A stretch of DNA of 64,000 nt from Haemophilus sp. (GCA_019423025.1 JAHZCD010000001.1:124001-188000), one strand, 5' to 3'; shown: positions 49,979 through 60,502, counted from the first letter of the stretch. Translations and numbers: made by a program. Notes: a model not told the origin generated them from the sequence alone.

Positions 49979-50542
49979 TTATTTAATCACGCCACATGCC
50001 ATACGTGGGCCGCCACCGCCAAGTGGAGCTGGATGATCTGAGTGGTTGTCACCACCCGCATGGATCATAATAGAATGACCACGAACTTCATCTAATTTTT
50101 TAAGACGTGGTGCTAAAACAGGGTTAGTTGCTGTACCATCATGTAATACAGTTAAAGCTGGTAAGTCACCTAAGTGAGCATCATCTTGCCATGGATAACC
50201 GTGTTGTTTCGCACCTTTAGGATCCCAGTGACCGCCAGCCGCTAAACCCGCTGTTAATTTGCCGTCTTTTTCTTTTGGATCACAGCTTGGATTTTCATGA
50301 ATGTGGAAACCATGTAAACCTTCAGCTAAACCTTGTAGATTTGGTGTAAAAACTAAACCATAATTTGATTCAGTAATAGTTACAGTCCCTACATCTTTGT
50401 TACCATTTGCAGGATCTAATTGTTGTACTTTTACTTCGATTGAAGGACCTGCTGGTTTTGCCATATGGTCATGTGCATTTGCCACGCCAGCAGCACAAAT
50501 TCCGCTGATTGCTAATGCTAAGAGAGTTTTCATTTTCATCAT
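49979..50542 (-). CDS. sodC: Periplasmic Cu,Zn superoxide dismutase
   Basis: 187 residues with a signal peptide (cleaved at VANA-HDH). Metal ligands appear complete: His-x-His in GFHIHENPSC, His in GGHWDPKGAKQHG, DDAHLGDL for zinc, and His in HSIMIHAGGDN. The disulfide Cys pair (NPSCD and MACGVIK) and Arg in GGPRMACG are kept. H. influenzae carries an inactive allele with an active-site change, while H. parainfluenzae has an active one. The N-terminal His/Met segment HDHM may hold copper. GGAG lies close to the start. Confidence 0.94.
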   Translation of the reverse strand: MMKMKTLLALAISGICAAGVANAHDHMAKPAGPSIEVKVQQLDPANGNKDVGTVTITESNYGLVFTPNLQGLAEGLHGFHIHENPSCDPKEKDGKLTAGLAAGGHWDPKGAKQHGYPWQDDAHLGDLPALTVLHDGTATNPVLAPRLKKLDEVRGHSIMIHAGGDNHSDHPAPLGGGGPRMACGVIK

Positions 50543-50648
50543 AAGCTCCTTTACTTTAGAAAGACTCGAATTGATTCTACCTAAATACCAGTAAAAAAAT
50601 AGTGGTTTATATTAAGTATTTGACAATTAAATTGATTTGATTTTTCTA

Positions 50649-52058
50649 TCAATCAAACCTATCCGCCAATAAAAACTGCAATACCGCATCCATTCTTAAA
50701 TGCGGGATGCTTTCACCTTGCTGTAAAACTTGAGGTTCAAAGGAATCAAAATCAAAAGATTGTTTTGACCAGAACTCTGCACTAGGTAGTTTACTTGGTA
50801 CAGATCCTGGATAAAGTGTAATCAGCTGCTTATCTAAAGAACGTACACCTTGAATGGCTCTGATTTGTTTACCGTTTTGATTAACTAAAACTTGCTTTGT
50901 CGCTCGAATCGCAGCAATTGCTGTGTATTCTGTATCAATTCCTTCAAATTCTACATGACGACCGCCTTCTTGCACCAATTGGCGCATCAGGCTAATTAAG
51001 TTTTGAATTTGATCTGTCGTGATATGATCGGCTTTTGTTGCCACAAACATGAGCTTATCAATATTCGGGGAAAACAAGCGATTAAGTAAATTGCGTTTGC
51101 CATAATGGAAATTTTTGAAAAGCTGATTAAGCCCTGTTTGCATATCAATAAAAGCTTGTTGGCTATGATTCAGTGGCGTTAAGCAATCCGCTAGAATCAC
51201 TTGGCGATCAAAAGTAGAAAAATAATTTTCATAAAAGCCTTTCACCACCTTATTACGATAATAATCATATCGCTTATTTAGCACGGCAAAATAGCTATTG
51301 GATTTCGCCTCTTTTTTTAGTTTTTGCCATTGCTCCTCGGACAAATGCAATAACGGGAAAAATTGTAATACAGGTGCACCTTCTAATTCTCCAGGCAAGA
51401 CAAATCTACCTGGTTGAATAAATTGCATTCCTTCTGCTTTGCAGGCAAGTAAATAATCAGTATAAGATTTTGCAATCTGCGCTAAAACATCTTCATTGAC
51501 GACCGCACTTAGGTCGAGTTTTTTCAGTTTATCCAACCAATCTTGCGCAAACTGTTGGCGAACACCCGATGTAATTTTGGCTTGTTCGAGTGACCATTGT
51601 TGAAAGTCTAGATTCAGCAGAGGTAAATCCAATAGCCATTCACCAGGATAATCAAAAATATCCAAATATAATGTGCCACGTTCTTTAAAATGGCGAAGTA
51701 AGCCCGATTGGCGTTCAAAACGAATAGCAAGACGTGTTTCACTTACCCCTAGAGTAGATTGGCACCATTGTGGTGGATTATTCATTAAATCATTGAGATT
51801 CGCTTCATAATCAAAACGTGGAATACTTAAATCCTGCTGAGGCACACGTTTTACCGCTAAAATAGATTGATTTCGGGCAGCCTCAAATAGAGGAAGATGT
51901 GCATTTCCCTCTTGATTAATATGTAACAATTGATTAATTAAGCTTGTAATGAAGGCTGTTTTACCGCTTCGACTTAGTCCTGTCACAGCCAAACGTAAAG
52001 TGCGGTCAAATCCACGATTGATTATTTGATTAATTTCCCGATTAATTGATTTAAACAT
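50649..52058 (-). CDS. ycjX: YcjX family P-loop protein
   Basis: 469 residues. Walker A is GLSRSGKTAFITSL near residues 28-41; LYLDIFDYPGEWLLDLPLL matches the switch/Walker B region, and KLMFVATKADHITTDQ the NKxD-like segment. A dynamin-like stress GTPase by fold. Usually adjacent to ycjF, here 3 kb away. Divergent from sapA with a short gap. Confidence 0.92.
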   Translation of the reverse strand: MFKSINREINQIINRGFDRTLRLAVTGLSRSGKTAFITSLINQLLHINQEGNAHLPLFEAARNQSILAVKRVPQQDLSIPRFDYEANLNDLMNNPPQWCQSTLGVSETRLAIRFERQSGLLRHFKERGTLYLDIFDYPGEWLLDLPLLNLDFQQWSLEQAKITSGVRQQFAQDWLDKLKKLDLSAVVNEDVLAQIAKSYTDYLLACKAEGMQFIQPGRFVLPGELEGAPVLQFFPLLHLSEEQWQKLKKEAKSNSYFAVLNKRYDYYRNKVVKGFYENYFSTFDRQVILADCLTPLNHSQQAFIDMQTGLNQLFKNFHYGKRNLLNRLFSPNIDKLMFVATKADHITTDQIQNLISLMRQLVQEGGRHVEFEGIDTEYTAIAAIRATKQVLVNQNGKQIRAIQGVRSLDKQLITLYPGSVPSKLPSAEFWSKQSFDFDSFEPQVLQQGESIPHLRMDAVLQFLLADRFD

Positions 52059-52146
52059 ATCCTAAAAATCCAATAACTAGCCATTTTTGCCAAGATATTT
52101 TACAATTCACTCAATTTATCACAAAACGGTCTTTAATAATAAAGCT

Positions 52147-53847
52147 ATGTTACGTCGAAATGTCACTTTTTGTTTTTTATTGTGTGGGTTGAGCCAAATT
52201 AATCTGGCACAAGCCGCGCCAAGCATACCCAAAATGTTGACAGAAAACGGCTTAACATACTGCACGAATGCATCGGGTTTTTCCTTTAACCCGCAAACTG
52301 CTGACGCTGGCACCAGTATGAATGTGGTGACGGAACAAATTTATAACAAATTGTTTGATATTAAAGATCATAGTGCAGCGCTTGTTCCGGTGTTAGCACA
52401 ATCCTATTCTCTTTCATCTGATGGTAAACAAATCCTCATTAATCTTCGTAAAGGGGTGAAATTCCATCGTACCCCTTGGTTTACCCCTACACGTGACTTT
52501 AATGCAGAAGATGTGGTCTTTTCGATTAATCGTGTTTTAGGGCATGATACTTACCTACCAACACTTTCAGATGATGTGGTCACCTATAAAAATCCACAAT
52601 ATAGAATCTTCCATGAGCAAGCCAAAAAGGTACACTTTCCTTATTTTGAAAGTATTAAGCTGAATCAAAAAATTAAAAGTATCACAGCAACGAATCCTTA
52701 TCAGGTTAAAATTGATCTGTTTGAACCCGATGCCTCTATTCTTTCCCATCTTGCCAGTCAATACTCTATTATTTTCTCGCAAGAATATGCGTATCAATTA
52801 AGTGCGGATGATAATCTCGCCCAATTGGATACGCATCCTGTTGGCACGGGCCCTTATCAAGTGAAAGATTACATTTATAACCAATATGTTCGCTTGGTTC
52901 GTAATGAGGATTATTGGAAAAAAGAAGCTAAAATTAAAAATATCATCGTGGATCTTTCTACGGATCGTACGGGACGTTTAATAAAATTCTTTAATAATGA
53001 ATGCCAAATTGCTTCTTACCCTGAAGTTAGCCAACTCGGTTTATTAAGCGAAAAAGATGATCGCTATTATCTGCAATCTACAGATGGAATGAACCTGGCC
53101 TATTTAGCTTTTAATTTCCAAAAGCCATTAATGCAGGATAAAACCATTCGCCAAGCCATTTCGCAAAGTTTAAACCGTTTTAGAATTGTGCGAAATATTT
53201 ACCACAACACAGCAACGGTGGCGAATAACATTATTCCTGAAATTTCTTGGGCTTCTGCAATTAATACGCCTGATTTTCCTTATGATTATCAGCCTGCAGA
53301 AGCAGAAAAAACATTACGCGATAAAAAACTCACGTTAAATATGTGGGTGATGAATGAAGAGCAAGTGTATAACCCAGCCCCAATTAAAATGGCGGAGCTC
53401 ATTAAATGGGATTTAGCCAAAGCGGGCGTGGATGTTAAAGTACGGTCAGTCACACGTACATATTTAATCGAACAATTACGCAAAGGCACTGAAGATTACG
53501 ATTTAATCTTAACGGGTTGGCTTGCTGGAAACCTTGATCCTGACGGTTTTATGCGTCCGATTTTAAGTTGTGATACGCAAAATGAAATCACGAATTTATC
53601 AAATTGGTGTAATCCTGAATTTGATAAGATGATGAATCGTGCGCTAGCGACCAATCATTTATATGAGCGCTCTAAAGCATATAACCATGCGCAAGATCTT
53701 ATTTTAAATGAGTTGCCGATTGTGCCAATTGCAAACGTCAAACGACTTTTGGTCGCACGCGGCAATGTTAAAGGAATTGAGATGACCCCATTTGGTAGCA
53801 TCAATTTTTCTACCTTGTATTTCATGAAAAATAAGGAGAATAAATAA
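52147..53847 (+). CDS. sapA: Peptide ABC transporter substrate-binding protein SapA
   Basis: 566 residues from the ATG at 52147, where a signal peptide starts (MLRRNVTFCFLLCGLSQI); 566 is close to the H. influenzae length, and the earlier ATG at 52087 lacks a signal. Family 5 solute-binding fold: GLTYCTNASGFSFNPQTADAGT, LSSDGKQILINLRKGVKFH, HPVGTGPYQVKDY. In H. influenzae Sap binds antimicrobial peptides and haem and aids resistance. First of the sapABCDF operon. Confidence 0.94.
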   Translation: MLRRNVTFCFLLCGLSQINLAQAAPSIPKMLTENGLTYCTNASGFSFNPQTADAGTSMNVVTEQIYNKLFDIKDHSAALVPVLAQSYSLSSDGKQILINLRKGVKFHRTPWFTPTRDFNAEDVVFSINRVLGHDTYLPTLSDDVVTYKNPQYRIFHEQAKKVHFPYFESIKLNQKIKSITATNPYQVKIDLFEPDASILSHLASQYSIIFSQEYAYQLSADDNLAQLDTHPVGTGPYQVKDYIYNQYVRLVRNEDYWKKEAKIKNIIVDLSTDRTGRLIKFFNNECQIASYPEVSQLGLLSEKDDRYYLQSTDGMNLAYLAFNFQKPLMQDKTIRQAISQSLNRFRIVRNIYHNTATVANNIIPEISWASAINTPDFPYDYQPAEAEKTLRDKKLTLNMWVMNEEQVYNPAPIKMAELIKWDLAKAGVDVKVRSVTRTYLIEQLRKGTEDYDLILTGWLAGNLDPDGFMRPILSCDTQNEITNLSNWCNPEFDKMMNRALATNHLYERSKAYNHAQDLILNELPIVPIANVKRLLVARGNVKGIEMTPFGSINFSTLYFMKNKENK

Positions 53848-54812
53848 TGCTCGTTTCAGCGATCCGTCATGTGATTTGGGTAAGCATTTTATTATTGATT
53901 TTATCCGTATTAAGTTTTGTGATTTTAATGCGAGATCCGCTCAACGCCGATCTTGTCACAAATAACATTTATAGTGCTTATTATCATTACCTTATATCAT
54001 TGTTACAGGGCGATTTAGGGATTACCTATAACGGCGGAGAATCCTTAAAAGATTTAATTTTTACGGTATTACCACCCACATTAGAACTCTGTTTTACTGC
54101 GCTCTTATTAGCTTGTATCTTAGGTATTCCTCTCGGTGTATTAAGTGCGGTCTATAATCAACGTGTTTTTTCACGTACATTGCAGGGTATATCCAATGTT
54201 GGTTTGTCTATTCCGATTTTCTGGTTTGCACCAATTTTGCTTTATGTAGCAGCGATTCAAAGCTGGGAGATCGCAGCCATTGGGCAATATAATTTACTCT
54301 ATGAAATCAAACCTATCACGGGTTTCCCTATTATTGATGTGTGGTTTGTGGATGTGCCTTACCGAACTAAAATCGTACAAAATGTTTTACAACATCTAGC
54401 CTTGCCTACATTAGTGCTTTGTATTCTGCCGACCATGGAATTTATCCGCATCATTCAGCAACGAGCAGATTATTTACTTCAACAAGAATATGCTAAAGCA
54501 GCCGCAACACGTGGCTGGTCAAAATGGGCGATTTTAAGACGTTATGTTTTCCGCAATACTTTTCCGTTATTAATTCCACAACTTACGCGTGTATTTACCT
54601 TAGTATTAACGCAATGTATGTTGGTTGAGACGGTATTAGGCTGGCCAGGAATTGGACGTTGGTTGATTGATGCCGTAACCCAACAAGATTACAACAGTAT
54701 TTCTGCCGGTGTAGTTGTAATTGGTATTTGTATCATTATTATTGATACCTTCGCCAAGTTGCTCATGTTTGTGTTAGATCCATTGAATAAGAAGGGCTGG
54801 TATGCAAGATAG
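53847..54812 (+). CDS. sapB: Peptide ABC transporter permease SapB
   Basis: 321 residues, DppB-like, with about six helices and the permease EAA loop EYAKAAATRGWSKWAILRRYVFRNTFP. Its ATG overlaps the sapA stop by one base. An uptake sequence lies near residue 100. Confidence 0.93.
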   Translation: MLVSAIRHVIWVSILLLILSVLSFVILMRDPLNADLVTNNIYSAYYHYLISLLQGDLGITYNGGESLKDLIFTVLPPTLELCFTALLLACILGIPLGVLSAVYNQRVFSRTLQGISNVGLSIPIFWFAPILLYVAAIQSWEIAAIGQYNLLYEIKPITGFPIIDVWFVDVPYRTKIVQNVLQHLALPTLVLCILPTMEFIRIIQQRADYLLQQEYAKAAATRGWSKWAILRRYVFRNTFPLLIPQLTRVFTLVLTQCMLVETVLGWPGIGRWLIDAVTQQDYNSISAGVVVIGICIIIIDTFAKLLMFVLDPLNKKGWYAR

Positions 54813-55689
54813 AGAACCTGATGAATTTCGCGAAAGTACCTCCTTCTTTCAGATTTGGTTGCTTTTCCGTCAGAATCGCGTGGCATTATTCTGTTTCTAT
54901 TTATTTTGTCTTCTGATTTTGACCGCACTTTTTCCTAAACTCATTATGCCTTATAGCGAAAGCATGGAGTTTGTCGGAGAAGAACTCATGCCGCCATCTT
55001 GGGTAGAAAAAGGTCGTATTGCTTTTTTCTTTGGTACCGATGATCTTGGTCGTGATGTACTCAGTCGATTAATTATGGGGACACAATATACTCTCGGTTC
55101 CTCTCTTTTAGTGGTCATTGCTGTGGCAATTATTGGTGGCGCATTAGGTATTCTTGCCGGCATGTCAGAAGGGATTAAATCCCGTTTCTTAGGTCATATT
55201 TTTGATGCGTTTTTATCTATCCCCATTTTGCTGATTGCTATTATTATTTCCACGTTAATGGAACCAAGCTTAATAAATGCCATGTTTGCCACTCTGTTGG
55301 CTATTTTGCCTTATTTTGTACATGCGATTTATCAAGCTATTCAGCAAGAACTAAAGAAAGACTACGTACTCTTACTGAAATTAGATGGTATTTCAAACTG
55401 GGAATTATTAAAAACGACAATCTTGCCGAATATTAGTGTCGTCTATACGCAAGAAATTTCTCGTGCATTTGTGGTCGCTATTTTAGATATTACGGCACTC
55501 AGCTTTATTTCTCTTGGTGCACAACGTCCAATGCCAGAATGGGGCGCAATGATTAAAGATTCGTTAGAGCTGATTTATCTTGCCCCTTGGACAGTTTTAT
55601 TACCGGGCTTTGCTATTATTTTCACCATTTTATTAAGCATTATTTTTACTAACGGATTGTGTAAAGCAATCAATAAATATTACGAGTAA
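54802..55689 (+). CDS. sapC: Peptide ABC transporter permease SapC
   Basis: 295 residues, DppC-like, with about six helices; FFGTDDLGRDVLSRLIMGTQYTLG and the EAA loop LKLDGISNWELLKTTILPNI are visible. It overlaps sapB by 11 nt. An uptake sequence lies in its first helix. Confidence 0.93.
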   Translation: MQDREPDEFRESTSFFQIWLLFRQNRVALFCFYLFCLLILTALFPKLIMPYSESMEFVGEELMPPSWVEKGRIAFFFGTDDLGRDVLSRLIMGTQYTLGSSLLVVIAVAIIGGALGILAGMSEGIKSRFLGHIFDAFLSIPILLIAIIISTLMEPSLINAMFATLLAILPYFVHAIYQAIQQELKKDYVLLLKLDGISNWELLKTTILPNISVVYTQEISRAFVVAILDITALSFISLGAQRPMPEWGAMIKDSLELIYLAPWTVLLPGFAIIFTILLSIIFTNGLCKAINKYYE

Positions 55690-55692
55690 CCC

Positions 55693-56748
55693 ATGGCGCT
55701 GTTAGATATTCGCAATCTTAATATTGAAATTCAAACACCAAACGGTCGCATGAAAATTGTGGACGGCGTCAATCTTTCGCTTAATGAAGGGGAAATTCTA
55801 GGGCTCGTCGGTGAATCAGGTTCAGGTAAAAGTTTAATCGCTAAAGTAATCAGTAATTCCATTAAAGATAACTGGATTGTCACCGCTGACCGTTTTCGTT
55901 TTAATGATGTTGAATTGCTTAAACTGACACCGAATCAACGTCGAAAAATCGTTGGAAAAGAAATTTCAATGATATTCCAAAACCCATTAAGCTGTCTTGA
56001 TCCAAGTCGAAAAATTGGTAAACAGCTTATTCAAAGTATTCCAAACTGGACCTTTAAAGGCCGTTGGTGGCAGTGGTTTGGTTGGAAAAAACGTCGTGCG
56101 ATTGAATTACTGCACCGTGTAGGAATTAAAGACCACCAAGATATTATGGCGAGTTATCCTAATGAGCTCACTGAAGGTGAAGGCCAAAAAGTGATGATTG
56201 CCGTAGCAGTGGCGAATCAACCTCGATTATTAATTGCGGATGAACCCACTAATTCTTTGGAGTCCATTACGGCATTGCAAATTTTCCGTTTGCTTTCAAG
56301 TATGAACCAAAACCAAGGTACAACAATTTTATTAGCCAGTAACGATCTTAAAAGTATCAGTGAATGGTGTGATAGCATTTCCGTTCTTTATTGTGGGCAA
56401 AATACAGAGTCTGGGCCGACCGACCAAATATTAGAAATGCCTCATCATCCTTATACACAAGCATTGCTTTACTCTGTTCCCGATTTTAGTCGCCCTTTAG
56501 GTTTTAAAAGCAAATTAGGGACATTAGAAGGCACTGTGCCGATTTTAGAACAAATGCCGATTGGCTGTCGTTTAGGACCTCGCTGCCCTTTTGCTCAGCG
56601 TGAATGTATTCAAAAGCCAAGCCGATATCGCATTAAACAGCATGAGTTTTCCTGCCATCATCCGATTAATCTTCGAGAACGGCAGTTTAAAGATAAAATT
56701 GCAACTTCACCGCTTACGCTAAATACCGAATCAAAAGGAAACGAATAA
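55693..56748 (+). CDS. sapD: Peptide ABC transporter ATPase SapD
   Basis: 351 residues. Walker A GESGSGKSLIAK, Q-loop IFQNPLSCLDPSRK, Walker B LLIADEPTNSLES. The signature reads LTEGEGQKVMIAVAVA, an altered LSGGE as in SapD relatives. The C-terminal oligopeptide domain has CRLGPRCPFAQREC. In E. coli SapD also energises Trk potassium uptake. It starts 3 bp after sapC. Confidence 0.94.
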   Translation: MALLDIRNLNIEIQTPNGRMKIVDGVNLSLNEGEILGLVGESGSGKSLIAKVISNSIKDNWIVTADRFRFNDVELLKLTPNQRRKIVGKEISMIFQNPLSCLDPSRKIGKQLIQSIPNWTFKGRWWQWFGWKKRRAIELLHRVGIKDHQDIMASYPNELTEGEGQKVMIAVAVANQPRLLIADEPTNSLESITALQIFRLLSSMNQNQGTTILLASNDLKSISEWCDSISVLYCGQNTESGPTDQILEMPHHPYTQALLYSVPDFSRPLGFKSKLGTLEGTVPILEQMPIGCRLGPRCPFAQRECIQKPSRYRIKQHEFSCHHPINLRERQFKDKIATSPLTLNTESKGNE

Positions 56749-57551
56749 TGCCATTATTACAAGTGGAAAATCTCAGTAAAACCTTTGATGAACCCGCAAA
56801 ACTTTTTGGTTTTGAGCAATTTTATGCGGTAAAAGACGTCAGCTTTACGCTTAACCGTAAAGAAACGCTTGCGATTATCGGTAAAAATGGTTCGGGTAAA
56901 TCGACCTTAGTAAAAATGATCGCAGGGATAACTCCCCCTGCTTCAGGAAAAATCTTATTTAATGATTTACCATTACAATTCGAAGATTTTCACTATCGCG
57001 CACAGCATATTCGAATGGTTTTCCAAGATGCGAATTCAGCGTTTAACCCGCGTTTAAATATTGGACAAGCCTTAGATGCACCACTACGATTAATTACCGA
57101 TTGGGATGAAGAGGCTCGCAATGAAAAGATCTTTGAAACGCTCTCATTGGTAGGGCTTTATCCTGATTATACGAATCTGAAAATTAAACACCTTTCGGTC
57201 AGTCAAAAACAGCGTATCGCCTTAGCTCGTGCGCTGATTCTTCAACCTGAGATCATTATTATTGATGATGCATTGAGTACATTAGATGCCTCTGTGCGTA
57301 TTCAATTGCTTAATCTGATTTTAGATTTACAAGAACATTTAGGCATTTCCTATATTTATGTTGGACAAAATTTAGGCATTATCAAACATATAGCCGATCA
57401 AGTTTTAGTAATGGATGAAGGTGAGATTATCGAGTCTGGCACTCCGAGAGAGATCTTTACCAATCCTCAAAATAATATTACTCGCCTACTTGTAGAAAGC
57501 CATTTTGGTCAATTGCTTGATGAAAATGCTTGGCAAACAACGACTTCCTAA
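56748..57551 (+). CDS. sapF: Peptide ABC transporter ATPase SapF
   Basis: 267 residues. Walker A GKNGSGKSTLVK, Q-loop VFQDANSAFNPRLN, signature LSVSQKQRIALARAL (degenerate, as in SapF), Walker B IIIDDALSTLD. Its ATG overlaps the sapD stop by one base. Last gene of the operon. Confidence 0.94.
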   Translation: MPLLQVENLSKTFDEPAKLFGFEQFYAVKDVSFTLNRKETLAIIGKNGSGKSTLVKMIAGITPPASGKILFNDLPLQFEDFHYRAQHIRMVFQDANSAFNPRLNIGQALDAPLRLITDWDEEARNEKIFETLSLVGLYPDYTNLKIKHLSVSQKQRIALARALILQPEIIIIDDALSTLDASVRIQLLNLILDLQEHLGISYIYVGQNLGIIKHIADQVLVMDEGEIIESGTPREIFTNPQNNITRLLVESHFGQLLDENAWQTTTS

Positions 57552-57646
57552 TTCTCTGTCAAACAAGTTAGGCATAGACATCTCAAAAAAACGTCTTTAA
57601 AATTGACCGCTCTTTTCATTCTTTTTAACAAAATAGGAAAGCAACT

Positions 57647-58579
57647 ATGCAAGCGTTATTAAAACTCACTAACTTTGTGAGCAAAACTTTCGCATTATGG
57701 GCGATTGTTTTTGCTCTTCTCGCCTTTCTCTTCCCTGAGCAATTCAAAATTTTTGCACCCTACATTCCTTACCTTTTAGGTTTGGTGATGTTTGGCATGG
57801 GGATTACCTTAACTTTTGCAGATTTCAGTGAAGTGGCTAAACATCCAAAATCTGTACTAATTGGGGTAGCGGGCCAATTTATTATTATGCCAGCTATCGC
57901 ATTCGGATTAGCGAAAGCTTTCGATTTGCCTGCTGATTTAGCGGTTGGTGTGATTCTGGTGGGTTCTTGCCCGGGTGGTACTTCATCAAACGTAATGACT
58001 TATTTGGCGAAAGGTAACACCGCACTTTCTGTTACTTGTACCACAATCTCAACCTTACTTTCTCCATTATTAACGCCTGCTATTTTCTATGTATTAGCAA
58101 GCCAATGGTTAGATATTGATGCAGGTGCAATGTTTATGTCTGTATTAAAAATGGTATTGTTCCCAATTTTCTTAGGTTTAGTTGTTCGTGCACTCTTCAA
58201 AAAACAAGTAGAACAAGCAAGCCAAACTATGCCATTAGTGTCTGTTATTTCTATCGTATTAATCCTTGCAGCGGTCGTAGCAGTAAGTAAAGATAAGATC
58301 GTCGAATCTGGTCTATTAATTTTCAGCGTGGTGGTTTTACATAACTGCTTAGGCTATTTAATTGGTTACTTTGCGGCAAAATTATTTAAACTTAATACGG
58401 CGGATAGTAAAGCGGTGGCAATTGAAGTAGGTATGTAAAACTCAGGTTTAGGTGCTGCATTAGCTGCTGCTCATTTCAACCCAATTGCAGCGGTACCAAG
58501 TGCTTTATTTAGTTTCTGGCACAATGTATCGGGTCCAATTTTGGCGAACATTTTCTCTAATATCAAAAATGAAAAATAA
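57647..58579 (+). pseudogene. Bile acid:sodium symporter family gene interrupted by a stop codon
   Basis: The frame reads to TAA at 58436-58438 (263 residues), but continues in the same frame for 46 more codons to TAA at 58577. Around the stop the residues are AIEVGM*NSGLGAALAAAHF; the family motif is EVGMQNSGLG, so CAA became TAA. The N-terminal helices and GSCPGGTSSNVMTYLAKGN motif are intact. Relatives transport pantoate, bile acids or other organic anions with sodium. Loss of the last two helices should inactivate it. A sequencing error or strain-specific change is the alternative. Confidence 0.85.
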
Positions 58580-58597
58580 GCGATTTGGGTAAAAAAT

Positions 58598-58625
58598 AAG
58601 GGCGAAAATCATATTTCGCCCTTTT
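58598..58625. terminator. Bidirectional terminator before sppA
   Basis: AAGGGCGAAA-tcata-TTTCGCCCTT, then TTTT, between convergent genes. Confidence 0.85.
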
Positions 58626-58639
58626 TACATTCTACTGTT

Positions 58640-60502
58640 TTACTTAACCGAACTACAATTTAAACAATACAAATACTGCCCTTTTGGATCATTAAATTTG
58701 GTTAACACATTCAGTTGTTTTTTCACTTGATGCACTTCCTGTGGTAATCCTAACCAATTTGTCAGTAACGCTTGGCCTTTTTGTTTAAGCTTACGATCTA
58801 ATTGAGCTAAGAAGCTATTATCTTCATCAACTAACCATTGCACACTAAAATTATCCATGTATTTATCAGGATGTTGATTGACTAGCGCGACCACTTTATC
58901 AATGGCTATATCAATATCACCTAATTCGTCGACTAAGCCGTTTTTCTGTGCATCTTGTCCTAACCAAACTTGGCCTTGAGCAATTTTATCCACTTTATCT
59001 TTTGATAATTGACGCCCACGGCTTACCACATCTAAGAAACGATCATAACCATTTTCAATACTGAGTTGGTAAATATCCTGAGTATTTTTACTCAATGGAC
59101 TTAAAGCTGAAGTTTCCGCGAGATCTGTTGTCGCTACGCCATCGGTACTCATTCCCATTTTTTTGATTGTATTTTCAAAGGTTGGGAATAATGCAAAAAT
59201 CCCGATTGAGCCTGTAATCGTATTTTTATCCGCTACGATATAGTCTGCAGTAGAAGAAATCCAATAACCACCAGAAGCAGCCATGCCCCCCATTGATACT
59301 ACAACAGGTTTGCCTGCTTTTTGAAGATTTTCAGTTTCCTGGCGAATAATTTCAGAGGCAAATGCACTGCCACCCGGTGAGTTAACACGGAGAACAACAG
59401 CCTTCACTTTCTCGTTATCGTGAGCCTGTCTTAATAACTTCGCAATAGTATCGCCACCTGCAGATTCTTCATCACTTTCACCATCAATAATCGTCCCCTC
59501 TACATTCACTACCGCAACGATATTTTTTTCACTTGGATCTACAGAGAAACGATCGCCTAAATCAGATAAATAATCTTCAAAATCTAATAATTTGGTATTT
59601 CCCTCTGTATCTTGACCAAAAAGTGCGGTCAATTTTTTATCTAAATCCAATCTTGTCGCAAAATGTGTCACTAACTGACGTTTTTTCACATAAGCCGTTT
59701 CATCACCTTTTAACGCTTTTAAATCACTAATATATTTTTGTGCATTTGGTAATACGTCATTGGCGGTAATATGGCGATTAACCATTAACGTTTGCATATA
59801 GTTTTGCCACATGCCTCCAAGCCATTTTTGCATATTCGCTTTTGCTTCTGGCGACATATCATCACGCAAGAAAGGCTCTACCGCGGACTTATATGTCCCC
59901 ACTCGGAAAATATGCGGCGTAATTTCAAGTTTTTCGAGCATGGATTTAAAGTAAAGATTTTCCTGACGCAAACCTTGAATGCTGACTTGTCCAATCGGAT
60001 TGAGATAAATTTCATCCGCAAAACTCGCAAGGAAATATTGTGATTGTGCGTAATTGTCAGCATAAGCAATAACCGGCTTTTCTGACTCTTTGAAACTTTG
60101 AATCGCTTTTCCTACATACTCTAATGATGGAAGATCGCCCCCTTCAAAATCATTTAAATTCAATACTAAACCACGAATACGTTCATCATCTTTCGCAGAT
60201 AAAATACTTTGCACCACATCAAAAGTGGAATATTTATAAGAGACTTTTTCATTATTTAAACGTTGAAATTCCTCTTGCCAACTCAGCATATCTTCCGTGT
60301 TATCTGCAAGATAGCCTGTTAAACTTAAATATAATGCACCTTGATCACCTGATAAGACTTGGCTTTTCTTGCCATCACTAAAAAGGCTGACAAGCACAAT
60401 CAACGCTAAAACAAACAGTAAGAACACAAAATTCATCACAAGATTTCGGATAAAATTGAATGCTTTACAACAAAATTTCAATACGCTTAAGATGACATTC
60501 AT
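58640..60502 (-). CDS. sppA: Signal peptide peptidase SppA (protease IV)
   Basis: 620 residues, two tandem S49 domains. One N-terminal membrane helix lies near 18-42. The catalytic Lys is in RVGTYKSAVEPFLRDDM (first domain) and the nucleophile Ser in SMGGMAASGGYWIS (second domain). It degrades cleaved signal peptides in the inner membrane. An uptake sequence lies inside. AAAAGGT-like site before the ATG is weak. Confidence 0.95.
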   Translation of the reverse strand: MNVILSVLKFCCKAFNFIRNLVMNFVFLLFVLALIVLVSLFSDGKKSQVLSGDQGALYLSLTGYLADNTEDMLSWQEEFQRLNNEKVSYKYSTFDVVQSILSAKDDERIRGLVLNLNDFEGGDLPSLEYVGKAIQSFKESEKPVIAYADNYAQSQYFLASFADEIYLNPIGQVSIQGLRQENLYFKSMLEKLEITPHIFRVGTYKSAVEPFLRDDMSPEAKANMQKWLGGMWQNYMQTLMVNRHITANDVLPNAQKYISDLKALKGDETAYVKKRQLVTHFATRLDLDKKLTALFGQDTEGNTKLLDFEDYLSDLGDRFSVDPSEKNIVAVVNVEGTIIDGESDEESAGGDTIAKLLRQAHDNEKVKAVVLRVNSPGGSAFASEIIRQETENLQKAGKPVVVSMGGMAASGGYWISSTADYIVADKNTITGSIGIFALFPTFENTIKKMGMSTDGVATTDLAETSALSPLSKNTQDIYQLSIENGYDRFLDVVSRGRQLSKDKVDKIAQGQVWLGQDAQKNGLVDELGDIDIAIDKVVALVNQHPDKYMDNFSVQWLVDEDNSFLAQLDRKLKQKGQALLTNWLGLPQEVHQVKKQLNVLTKFNDPKGQYLYCLNCSSVK

